Source: Candidatus Zhuqueibacterota bacterium (GTDB taxonomy: Bacteria > Zhuqueibacterota > Zhuqueibacteria > Zhuqueibacterales > Zhuqueibacteraceae). From it: a stretch of DNA of 64,000 nt. The notes below the pieces were generated by a model, which saw only the letters and a program-made list of their open reading frames with translations, had not been told where the DNA came from and did not search any database. The position numbers and the translations under genes are program-made. Positions 8,314 through 17,463 of this stretch are shown here, piece after piece (the first letter of the stretch is position 1; each line of letters begins with the position of its first letter). The stretch lies in NCBI GenBank assembly GCA_022616415.1, contig JAKEEU010000405.1, forward strand, positions 84,262 through 148,261, read 5' to 3'.

Positions 8314-11300
8314 CTAAACATCTGTCTTTATAACGCCGCTCTTGGTGACAATAAAACGTCCAACAAGCTGTGGTATGGGGGTCTGTTTCCCTTCGATAAT
8401 CACAACGCCTGTGCCAGTTCCGAGGATTTCCACTTCAACTTTCTGTTGAAGTGGATGGATAGCATCTTCAGTCAATTTGGCCTCAATTGTACCTACAGTT
8501 TCATTGGTAAGTGTATCTATGATTATTATGTCAAACCTCCGACCACGGGCTTTCCCTGAAGGAAGTTGTAAAGTTGCACGACGGGGCAAGCGCCTTTTGG
8601 TAAACGCTGCAGTCGTCCGCAAGGTCACCTCCTCCTGAACCTTAAACCGGTTATCCCCAATTGTTCCTCTGATACTATCAGCGAGCGCATCTGCGAACGC
8701 TACTCCCAACTCCCTTTTTATCTGTATTGGTAGTCCTGCTGATGTGACATCTGGATCAATTAGCTTCTCTAACGCTTTGTCCGTGACTTGCTTCACAAAT
8801 TCCTGTTTTGATATTTTTCCCTCCTTGTAAGCTGTGGTTATCTCATCGTCACCTTCAATTCTTTCTTCTCCTATCGTTTTCTTGCCATTACTTGCTGAGT
8901 AAATATAATCCCAGGTCGTTTCGCCTGCAACCACTTTAATTGATTTGAAAATTGGATGGTCTCTCTTCACTTCATTGGCGACTTTTTCCGCATTTTCCTT
9001 CGATATTCTACCATTTTTCAGATATCGTTGTTCATCCCGATTTATTGCACTGAGTCCTGCTTCAACCTTGGCATCGTGTTGAGGATCTGCCGTTTCCGGT
9101 GCTTTTTCTTCCTTCTTCCCAAACCCTAACAGCTTCCCAGCTTTCTTAATCAATTTCACCGCCTGTGCAACCACCCAATCGATGGCCTTGCTGATCGGTG
9201 CACGGATTTTTTCGATAATGGTTTTGATTTTCTCGCTTATTCCACTCAATCCCAGCAGGGCAGCGAGAAAACTGATCAACACCGGCACGGACTTGGCGAG
9301 CGCATCTTCAACAAGCTTGGCTGCTGCGTCCAGGGCGCCTTTGGCGATGGCCGACACTGAGTCAATGACCGCATTCACCAAAGCCAGAATCTGTTTACCA
9401 CGTTCGATAAAAAATTTGACAATGTCAATAATTAATTTGACAGCTTTGACAAAAGCCGAAGCCGGGTTGAGCAAACTCAGCACCCAAGTGATGCCGGCAA
9501 TGATGATCTTCTCCTGTACAAAACTCTTGATGGTATCGAAAATCTGCGACTTGATGTCACCGACTTTTTCTTTGATAAATTCCCATATCCCAATCGGCCC
9601 TTCGGTAATGAAGATCTTGAAAATCTCAGCGAACTGTTCGAGCTTGCTGACCACTTCTTCACCCACAAGCTGCACCGCTCGTCGCCGGAATGCCGCGTAG
9701 GTCAGTTGCAGAATCTGCATGACCAAACTGAAAATGCCCTTCAAATCAAACTTTTCCGGCAGTTGAATGCCGGCTTCCGCAAACGCGCCGAGCAGCCAGC
9801 CCATCAATCCTTGCTGCAAATGCTCGCCGATCTTGCTCATGAAGTTTTGCAGACCTTGCTTGACGCCAGTGACGAGATTCCCCAGAAATCCGATCGGGTC
9901 TCTGATAATCAACGACACCGCTTCGGCGGCCTTCGCCAGCACGCTCACGAGAGCATTCTTAAGCTCGATGATGGTCGCAATCACGCCTTTGATTGCGTCA
10001 CGTGCGGCATCCACCAAGCCGCGATTGGCCGCTTTCATTTCGTCAACGTGGGCATTCAGCGCTTTGAGATTTTCCGTGTACTTCTGGGCCAGCGATTCGA
10101 TCAATTGGTTTTTCTTCTCATCAACGCTTTGCTCCAGCTCGTCAAATTTGCTTTGAATGTTTTGCGCGGCTTCCTCACCGAATTTTTGCAGGGCCAGCGG
10201 CAAGCTCTTGACATAGTCGCGGATTTCCTGCTTGCCGGTGGCGATTTCGTTCTTGGCCTCGGTCAAACCGGTTTCGACGAGTGTAGCGATATCGTCGATG
10301 ACCTTATCCATTTCATTTAGATAGAGCTGGCGGCCTTCTTCGTAGAATGCGTTGACTTCGTCTGGTAGGCCGAGAACCTTGTCTTTCAGCCAGAGCGCCC
10401 ATCCGGTTACTCCGTCGTAGCGTTCCTTCTTGTAGGCCTCCATCCGTTGTTCGACATAATCCTCAAAGCTGCGCTGCGCCGCCGCCGCCCCCTGGTCAAA
10501 TCTCTGGTTGACCTCGGTATCGAGGCGCTCCAGGCGCTGCTCAACTTTTTCTTTGGTGCGCGCATAGATGCCTTCGATTTGCGTGGCGATCTCGCTGCGT
10601 TTCTGCTGGTCACTGCTCTTGCCGACGTTTTGCTGTTCCAGAACTTGCGTGAGCTGCTGCGCGCGTTCGCCATGCATGCCTTCGAGATTTATCTTGGCGG
10701 CAGTTTGCGCTTCGGTCTGAGCACCCGCGAGCGTGGCTTCTTCATCTTTGCGATAGGCCTGCGGCGCTTCCGCGGCATCGGTTTGTGCCGTTTTCTTGGC
10801 CTCGACCGCGGCCTGGAAGCTCGGCTCGTTGGACTTTTGCAGTTGCTCTTCGGTGATCTCAGCATCCGCCATTTGCTGATCAAGCGCTTTGCTACCTTCT
10901 TGCAAAGATACTTCGGACGCAGTCTTGGGTTTGGGCGCAGCTTGCGCGGCGGCGAGGTCAGGAGGTGGCGGCCCGGCTGCTGCTGGCGGCAGCGGTTTTA
11001 CCGGCTTGGGCTCAATGCCGGTGGTATCCGGTTTTTCCGCGACTTTTTCCGAGAGCGCACCCTGGGCTTGTGCCTTGTCTTTCGCGACTTGCGTGGTGAG
11101 ATGACCTTTGACCGTATCGAGCCTGCCGCTTTCTTTAAATTCATCGGCCTGTTCGAGCGTCTTGGGCGCTATCGCGGCAATTCTCTCGAGCACCGCAGCC
11201 TTAAATCCGGCGCGATCAAATGGCTTGGGCTGCTGCTGATCCATCTCTTGCACCTGCTGATCCGCGGCGCGGCTGGAGACTTCATTGGGCGGACTGACGG

Positions 11301-12900
11301 CTGCTGCTTGCGCTTCGCTGGCTTTGGCCTTGGCAGGAGCATGCTTCTTCTCCTTCATCGCAGCCAGATTCGTTCGTTCAATTACGGCTTGAAACGCGGG
11401 GTCTTCCTCCGGTGAAGCAGGCGAACGTTCAACCTCAGCGCCTTCTGCCGGGACAGCTTCGGTGGCTTCGGTGGGAACCTCCTCAACGGGCTCCGCCTCT
11501 GGCTTCGCTTCAGGACCGCCTTCAGCGGCTAGCGCTGCGGCCTCAGGGACCGCTTCAACAGCTTCCGTGGCAGGCACTTTGATGATGTCCGGCGATTGTG
11601 TGGCGCCAACAGCCGGGGCAGGAACAGGAGGAGTTGCAAGTGCAGTCGGTGGCGCAGGGAATTGGTCCGCAGCGAAATCGCTCTCGAACAGGATTTCATC
11701 CAAATGTTCTTTCTGCTCGGGGGCAATCCGGTCGCGGACTTGTGCCAGAACCTCCTCGCGTGTCGCAGAATCCAATTGAGCCAGCCGGCGCGAAATCCGG
11801 GTTGAGCGATCTTCAGGAGCTTCCTGCAATTGTTCGAGGATCCACTTAACCAGAGCGGCTAATCGTGGCGCCGAGATGAGTATCTTGGTTCTGAATGCCG
11901 ATGAGCTCTGATCTGACATCCGCCGAGCAATCAAATTATTCGCCTGTGGGAAGGGCCACCATTTGACTCTTGGCAAAACAGGCTGATCCTGTGTTTGTCG
12001 ACCCGCGGTTTGCCCCGTTTCGGACTGGGGTGATTCTCCCGGCCTGTTCAACTTGTACTCAAAGTTGAATGGAGTCTTAGCAACAAGCGGAGATTCCGGC
12101 TGCTGCTGCACTACATGCGTCAGCTCATGCGCCAACAACCAACGTCCCTGCGGCGTGTTCGGCTGATATTGGCCTGCATCGAAGAAGATGTCATTTCCGC
12201 GCGTGAAGGCCTGGGCGTTGAGCTCGCGGGCGGTTTCAGCGGCATGGGCGTCGTCATGGACTTTGATTTGGCTGAAGTCGTGGCCGAAGCGGTTTTCGAA
12301 AAATGCACGTGTAAGCTCTGGCAACGGGTGATCGCCGCCGAGGTTGGATTTTAAGCGTTCTTCTAGTTTCGGAGAAACTTTTAGATTCTTTGCCGAGCTT
12401 CGCTTGGTGAGGAGTGTTTGCTCTTCTTCATCTTCTTTCTTTTTTTTCTTTTCTTCCTCTTCTTCCGTTTCATCGGTCTGTCGCTGGAGCAATGAATTGT
12501 CGGAGGCATTTCGTTTTGTTTGCAAGAGCCCTTCGTCGTCCTCCTCCTTTTTCTCCTCCTCTTCGGTTTCTTCATCTGCCTGGCGATTGAGCTTTTGCCG
12601 ATCGAGACGAGAGAGGGTTTGAATACGAAAATTCGGCGCATAGTTCTCGCCACGGGCATGCCGCCCATTTTGCGGCACTGACACGCCCATCACCGTTTCG
12701 GCCACCCGGTCCGCCTCTTCTTCAAATTTGTCGCCTGGCTGGCTGACGGCAAGCTTGGTTTGGACGAGCGGTGGCGGGGCAACCGCAGCGAGACGGTTCG
12801 GTGTGCTCAGCAAGCTCGAATTGGAAGGACGTAATCCGGGCTTCCAATTTGGTGTCGAGTTGGATGCGGGCTTTTTCCCTTTTGTGGCGAATATTCTCAA
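8314..12900 (-). CDS. DUF4157 (eCIS_core) multidomain effector with coiled-coil core and C-terminal PD-(D/E)XK nuclease-like region
   Basis: FGHDFSQIKVHDDAHAAETARELNAQAFTRGNDIFFDAGQYQPNTPQGRWLLAHELTHVVQQ is canonical DUF4157; long helical middle; C-term RRFDIIIIDTLTNETVGTIEAKLTEDAIHPLQQKVEVE. Confidence 0.8.
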   Translation of the reverse strand: MRIFATKGKKPASNSTPNWKPGLRPSNSSLLSTPNRLAAVAPPPLVQTKLAVSQPGDKFEEEADRVAETVMGVSVPQNGRHARGENYAPNFRIQTLSRLDRQKLNRQADEETEEEEKKEEDDEGLLQTKRNASDNSLLQRQTDETEEEEEKKKKKEDEEEQTLLTKRSSAKNLKVSPKLEERLKSNLGGDHPLPELTRAFFENRFGHDFSQIKVHDDAHAAETARELNAQAFTRGNDIFFDAGQYQPNTPQGRWLLAHELTHVVQQQPESPLVAKTPFNFEYKLNRPGESPQSETGQTAGRQTQDQPVLPRVKWWPFPQANNLIARRMSDQSSSAFRTKILISAPRLAALVKWILEQLQEAPEDRSTRISRRLAQLDSATREEVLAQVRDRIAPEQKEHLDEILFESDFAADQFPAPPTALATPPVPAPAVGATQSPDIIKVPATEAVEAVPEAAALAAEGGPEAKPEAEPVEEVPTEATEAVPAEGAEVERSPASPEEDPAFQAVIERTNLAAMKEKKHAPAKAKASEAQAAAVSPPNEVSSRAADQQVQEMDQQQPKPFDRAGFKAAVLERIAAIAPKTLEQADEFKESGRLDTVKGHLTTQVAKDKAQAQGALSEKVAEKPDTTGIEPKPVKPLPPAAAGPPPPDLAAAQAAPKPKTASEVSLQEGSKALDQQMADAEITEEQLQKSNEPSFQAAVEAKKTAQTDAAEAPQAYRKDEEATLAGAQTEAQTAAKINLEGMHGERAQQLTQVLEQQNVGKSSDQQKRSEIATQIEGIYARTKEKVEQRLERLDTEVNQRFDQGAAAAQRSFEDYVEQRMEAYKKERYDGVTGWALWLKDKVLGLPDEVNAFYEEGRQLYLNEMDKVIDDIATLVETGLTEAKNEIATGKQEIRDYVKSLPLALQKFGEEAAQNIQSKFDELEQSVDEKKNQLIESLAQKYTENLKALNAHVDEMKAANRGLVDAARDAIKGVIATIIELKNALVSVLAKAAEAVSLIIRDPIGFLGNLVTGVKQGLQNFMSKIGEHLQQGLMGWLLGAFAEAGIQLPEKFDLKGIFSLVMQILQLTYAAFRRRAVQLVGEEVVSKLEQFAEIFKIFITEGPIGIWEFIKEKVGDIKSQIFDTIKSFVQEKIIIAGITWVLSLLNPASAFVKAVKLIIDIVKFFIERGKQILALVNAVIDSVSAIAKGALDAAAKLVEDALAKSVPVLISFLAALLGLSGISEKIKTIIEKIRAPISKAIDWVVAQAVKLIKKAGKLLGFGKKEEKAPETADPQHDAKVEAGLSAINRDEQRYLKNGRISKENAEKVANEVKRDHPIFKSIKVVAGETTWDYIYSASNGKKTIGEERIEGDDEITTAYKEGKISKQEFVKQVTDKALEKLIDPDVTSAGLPIQIKRELGVAFADALADSIRGTIGDNRFKVQEEVTLRTTAAFTKRRLPRRATLQLPSGKARGRRFDIIIIDTLTNETVGTIEAKLTEDAIHPLQQKVEVEILGTGTGVVIIEGKQTPIPQLVGRFIVTKSGVIKTDV

Positions 12901-12987
12901 GAAGTGACCTGTGTTGAGAGCAAATGTTTAATCATTGCAGCCGTATTAGAAAATAATATTGAAAAAACAAGACAAATTAGAACAAAT

Positions 12988-14607
12988 CTATTCATTCTTC
13001 TTTGTCCTTCCAGCCCCCACTTTTTTTGCCTTCTCTGTCTCTTTGCCTCTAGCCGCGGGTTCAGTTATTGTTGCAGCTCCTTCCTGTTGTTGCAATTCAT
13101 CGAGTTTTTTGGATACTTGGCACATATCGAGGAATTCGCAGCGGCAATCATGCGGAGCTACTCCCTGATCTTGAACAATTGCTAAAGGAGCATAATAATG
13201 TCTGATCCCACGTGGCGGCAAAGCAACCGGAACGATTTTCGTGCCCTCGCCCTCGTCATTTGGTACTTCTTCTGTTGGCCAGTCGATGTTGCCGGTCTCG
13301 GTGCGCGCCGGGATGAGCCAATAGTCGCCGATCTCGTAAGTGGCCTCGTCTGTCAAATCGAACATGACCTGAATGCTGTCTTCCAGGGGTATCCAGCCTT
13401 CGGAGATCACTGGCTGCTCAATGGTCACCTCGCCAGGCGAGTCCCAACGGCGCAGCAGCGGATGTTTTTTGGGGTCCTGGCCAACAGCAGAGGCGGGCTT
13501 GCCGTCCAAAATCACCTGCTTCATCACCGGGTCGATGGTACTGACTTGCAGTAGCTTGTCCACCTGAGATTCGAGCACGATGTCATCATCGACGATCTCG
13601 ACCCAGTCGCCTTCTTTGAGACCAAAACGCGCCTCGCGGCCAAGGTGCTCAAGGGTGACGGTCGTCGTTGTGGCATCGCCTTCGCCGGAAAAGGCGATCT
13701 CTTTGATCGGAAAGATTACGGCGCCGTTTTCCCGTGACCATTTGAAGGTTGCCGTAGTATGACTTATTTCACCGGTTGCGGTATCAATTACTTTAAGTCT
13801 AGGTTCATGAATTTCCACCCGGTAGAGCTGATTTTCAGCACCGCGGTAGCGTGACGTAGGTGATATCACACACGAATCAACGGGCACATTTTCATCCAGC
13901 GGTTGCACCCGCGCCTTTAGCTTACCCTCTCCCGGTTTTTTCCCTCCATCAATTGCCTTGAGAAACGCCTGGTAATCGTTACAAACTGTTTCCGCATTGG
14001 TTATTCCCCCTTTGATTTTCACCTGGCAAACAACTTGTGACCGGTTAGCGGTATCGGGGCCAGCCAGCGCCACCTCGCGAATGTGTTCATTTTCATTGCA
14101 CGTTATGTGTCTTTCCCAAACCTCTAAATAGATGAGCACCGGAAACACCAGATTTTCATCCGAGAGGCTTGGGCTGGATGGCAAGGCTTGTTTTGAGTAG
14201 AGTGAATATTCATGGTTTTCACAAAGCAAACCACCAACATAATAGCGTCCTTTACTAATGAGAAAATCGCCTTCTTCCAAGACGAGATTGCCGTTCCCGT
14301 CAACCGGCAAGAATTTAATTTTCTTCAATCTTTCTTTTTCTTTCGCATAGAGCTGAGTTTCATCGTTTGGATTGAGTATGATCCTGAATCCGCTTCTTAC
14401 TTCGATCAACCCATTCGTGTTGTCGAGAATGTCGGGTGGCCCTCCATGCGGACCGATCATGTCAGCGGCGAGGTTTTGCAAATAGTGCAATAATATGGAT
14501 GTTTGCTCGTTCCAATCGGCATCCAGCAACGCCCGGCCCTGCTGCATCAATACGCGGAGAAAGTGCCTGCTCGGATCAAATGTATTGCGTGAAAAATCGC
14601 CTTTCAT
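12988..14607 (-). CDS. DUF6519-type eCIS protein (short paralog, no collar domain)
   Basis: MKGDFSRNTFDPSRHFLRVLMQQGRALLDADWNEQTSILLHYLQNLAADMIGPHGG; co-linear with 4763..7264 (CVISPTSRYRGAENQLYRVEIH, ATFKWSRENGAV, GDYWLIPARTETGNIDWP). Confidence 0.75.
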   Translation of the reverse strand: MKGDFSRNTFDPSRHFLRVLMQQGRALLDADWNEQTSILLHYLQNLAADMIGPHGGPPDILDNTNGLIEVRSGFRIILNPNDETQLYAKEKERLKKIKFLPVDGNGNLVLEEGDFLISKGRYYVGGLLCENHEYSLYSKQALPSSPSLSDENLVFPVLIYLEVWERHITCNENEHIREVALAGPDTANRSQVVCQVKIKGGITNAETVCNDYQAFLKAIDGGKKPGEGKLKARVQPLDENVPVDSCVISPTSRYRGAENQLYRVEIHEPRLKVIDTATGEISHTTATFKWSRENGAVIFPIKEIAFSGEGDATTTTVTLEHLGREARFGLKEGDWVEIVDDDIVLESQVDKLLQVSTIDPVMKQVILDGKPASAVGQDPKKHPLLRRWDSPGEVTIEQPVISEGWIPLEDSIQVMFDLTDEATYEIGDYWLIPARTETGNIDWPTEEVPNDEGEGTKIVPVALPPRGIRHYYAPLAIVQDQGVAPHDCRCEFLDMCQVSKKLDELQQQEGAATITEPAARGKETEKAKKVGAGRTKKNE

Positions 14608-14712
14608 AGTTCCTCCTTCAGGAGGTGAAGAGATAACACTGTAATTTGCAATTCTTTGAGTTCAACAAAAATGTTGTCAACAGTTGAAAACGGTCACTCA
14701 TTTTTCATCCCC

Positions 14713-17460
14713 CTAACTGGCAAAAATGATCCCGGCGTTCATGCCTGCGGGTGTATACTCTTCGAGCCGAGTACGAAGGTTGGCTTCGCGCTGCGGTTGA
14801 AACAGGTCGTGGAACGCTCCCATTTCCGATTCATCATCCGCACCGCGCTTGATTTCTTCCGCCGTTCCATCGGTCAATTGGCAGTAATCCGGCTCGCCAT
14901 AGCGCACGCTGTTGAATTGCGGGCTGACGCGCGCTCGTTCTCGCTCCTGGTCGCGCTTGATCTCGTTTTCCCCTTTTCCTTCCGCGCGCGAAGCTTCGGC
15001 CATACGCATTTCAACCACATCCGGCTGGCAATTAAATCGACGCGGCGTGCGTGAGCCGGGCTTGACATAACTGAAACGGATACAGCCGTGCTGGCGCCGG
15101 GCAACTTGGACTTTGCCGGTAAAAAGACAATTCTCTCCCAGATCAATCGCGTGGGTATGAATCTCGCCAATGACAGTGGTTCTCAGGATCGTCAGAATCG
15201 CGTGCGCGATCTCACATTCGGGTGCGCTCAGCGCCGCGCCTTCAATGGCTGTAGCGTCCAGGATGCTGTCGCTGATTGTGATGGTAAGCGGGTCAAATGC
15301 CACGCGGTCTTGTATCACCTGGATCGAGCCGATGATGCAGTGCTCGACCGTGACGCGCGCCGTCGTGTTGAACAGCAAAATGCTTCTTTCAGTCGGTCGT
15401 TGCGGTTCGCAATCCTCGTCGATCGTCCAGCCGGGCACAAGCGTGGTGTGGCGGATGTTCAATTCATCCAGCTCGCCTTCGACTTTGAGGCTGCGGCCGG
15501 TGATCAGCAGTCCGTCCAGCGTAAAACGACTACCCGGCGCGCCTTTTACGTTCAGGGCATCCGGCCGCTTCGCTTTTACATCCAACAGCCTGATCGTCGG
15601 TCGCTTGCGATTGGCGGCGCGGATTTGCAAGGTTTGCCTGGGCCCAAGCTCGATATTGATCGCCCTGGGCGCTCCGTACTCCTCGTTATCCACGATTTCA
15701 ATGATGGCATGGCACGGCTGCTCTTTCTTCCACAGTTCAATGGCCTCATGCAGCTCGGTGATTTCCTCATGCCGCCCAACGCGATAAATCTTGAGAAGAT
15801 TCGCACAGGCATTCCCGAATGCTGCATCGAAAAGGATACGGTTGAGATAAATCAACTCCGCTCCTTCCGGTTTGAGATCGATAAGTGAATGTACGGATTC
15901 CAGAGGCTTGACATTTTGAAACCGCTCTACGCTACAAGTACACTCGTCTTGCAAGATGCGATTCACCTCAGCGAGGAGGGCTTCTTTCATGGCGTCAGAA
16001 GGTTGCTCCTTCTCGTCGTATTCCTGCAACATCCGCTGTGCATCTTCGGAGAATCGTTGCCAAAAGTACTCTGAAAGTGGGTGACTGATTTTCCGAAGTT
16101 TCAAAACCAAATCTCGGGGCTTTCTGAGATCGGATGCTTGCAATAACATATCACCCATGGATTGCAATGTCGGTTGGGACAGTTGCCGAAAATACTCACC
16201 TCCACCGATATCAGTACTGAAGCCGTAGTAGTATGAAACGGTCACGCCGGTTGTTGGCATCGTACCCGAAGGGAAGGCAATGCGCCCAAGCGCGGGATCG
16301 ACTGCGACGAATCCCGGTTTGGTTTTGTAAAATTGCCAGTCACTCAAATCCGCCGCCACGATCTGATCGACAGTGATGGCCTGGTCGTCGAGCCAGATTT
16401 GAAAGCTTTTGCTTTCACCATAGTAGGCTTCTTTGTTCTCTTCCAGGGCTTTGCGCCGGATCGGAATGGGCAGGTTGAGCTCGCCGGCAATCTGGGTGGG
16501 TTCATCTTCCGGCACGGTTCGGGTAAATAACGGTGCGTCGTTGCCCAGCACGCTGAAGCTGTAAAGGTTTTGGCCTTCTCCCTCCTGACAAAACGCCGGA
16601 GCTTGCGTCATGGAATATGCCCGCAAACGCCAGACAAAAAGGCCGATACTCGGGATGTTGTAGCGGCCTTGCGAATATCGTGAATTTGGCCGCCGGACAT
16701 CGACGGTATGCGCAATCTCGTCAAATGGGCCATTCAGGCGGCTCAGGGCGTCGCCATTGCGCAAATCCACTGTTTTGCCCCTGGCAATGGTCTTGTCTTT
16801 GTACAACGCAACCGCCAACAACAGGTCTTTATGTCTCGCCGCATCATTGACGCCAATAGCTGCTTGAACTTGTTTGAGGAATTTTTCTTCTTCTGCAGGC
16901 GAGTGGTTTTTGAGTGTCGCCAATCTTTCCAGTAGATCGGTTGAAAGGCCTTCCGTTTGCAATTCCTGCAGCGCGCGGTCGGTAATTTTAAAAGATGGCT
17001 CCAAAAACCGCAAGTGATTCAAGGATTGGGTGATGCTGAGCAGAGTAAAGAACTCAACGGCGCGAGCGGGCCAGTTCGCTACATCTCGTGCCAGCAATTC
17101 GAGCAGCGCCAGCGTGCCCTTGCGCCGCCGGTTACGGATCGTGTTGGCGACCTCGCGGCGGGGAATCAATATCTTGTTTAGCAAACGTCCGTGCTCAGTC
17201 GTGACCTCGCGAGGCTGGCCGGCTTCATGTACCGGCTCGTATCCTACCAGGTCAGCGATATACGGCACCACCCAGTCGTCGCACGTTTCGATGAACCAGT
17301 TCTCATAGAGTTTGGCGATGTCGTGGTCGACAACGTTGGCCTGCTCGGTGATAATGCGCAGGAAGGCTTTTAGCGGCAAACCTTGCTCGCTATCGCGCTG
17401 GCGATACACAACCGGCAGCAGGTCGTACAGACGATCGAGATTGCCATTCGTGTCATTCAT
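14713..17460 (-). CDS. Phage tail protein I-like baseplate protein with right-handed beta-helix-like C-term
   Basis: LDRLYDLLPVVYRQRDSEQGLPLKAFLRIITEQANVVDHDIAKLYENWFIETCDDWVVPYIADLVGYEPV; position next to two baseplate-J genes. Confidence 0.75.
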   Translation of the reverse strand: MNDTNGNLDRLYDLLPVVYRQRDSEQGLPLKAFLRIITEQANVVDHDIAKLYENWFIETCDDWVVPYIADLVGYEPVHEAGQPREVTTEHGRLLNKILIPRREVANTIRNRRRKGTLALLELLARDVANWPARAVEFFTLLSITQSLNHLRFLEPSFKITDRALQELQTEGLSTDLLERLATLKNHSPAEEEKFLKQVQAAIGVNDAARHKDLLLAVALYKDKTIARGKTVDLRNGDALSRLNGPFDEIAHTVDVRRPNSRYSQGRYNIPSIGLFVWRLRAYSMTQAPAFCQEGEGQNLYSFSVLGNDAPLFTRTVPEDEPTQIAGELNLPIPIRRKALEENKEAYYGESKSFQIWLDDQAITVDQIVAADLSDWQFYKTKPGFVAVDPALGRIAFPSGTMPTTGVTVSYYYGFSTDIGGGEYFRQLSQPTLQSMGDMLLQASDLRKPRDLVLKLRKISHPLSEYFWQRFSEDAQRMLQEYDEKEQPSDAMKEALLAEVNRILQDECTCSVERFQNVKPLESVHSLIDLKPEGAELIYLNRILFDAAFGNACANLLKIYRVGRHEEITELHEAIELWKKEQPCHAIIEIVDNEEYGAPRAINIELGPRQTLQIRAANRKRPTIRLLDVKAKRPDALNVKGAPGSRFTLDGLLITGRSLKVEGELDELNIRHTTLVPGWTIDEDCEPQRPTERSILLFNTTARVTVEHCIIGSIQVIQDRVAFDPLTITISDSILDATAIEGAALSAPECEIAHAILTILRTTVIGEIHTHAIDLGENCLFTGKVQVARRQHGCIRFSYVKPGSRTPRRFNCQPDVVEMRMAEASRAEGKGENEIKRDQERERARVSPQFNSVRYGEPDYCQLTDGTAEEIKRGADDESEMGAFHDLFQPQREANLRTRLEEYTPAGMNAGIIFAS

Positions 17461-17463
17461 TTG

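Noticed and set aside
12344-12622. Plus-strand ORF with Ser/Phe-rich low-complexity sequence
   Set aside because: Antisense of the Glu/Lys-rich stretch (EEEEKKKKKEDEEE) in the DUF4157 effector.
9182-16935. Long plus-strand ORFs such as 9706..10320, 10447..11415, 15088..15888
   Set aside because: Antisense to well-supported eCIS genes; no recognisable domains and composition mirrors the coding strand.
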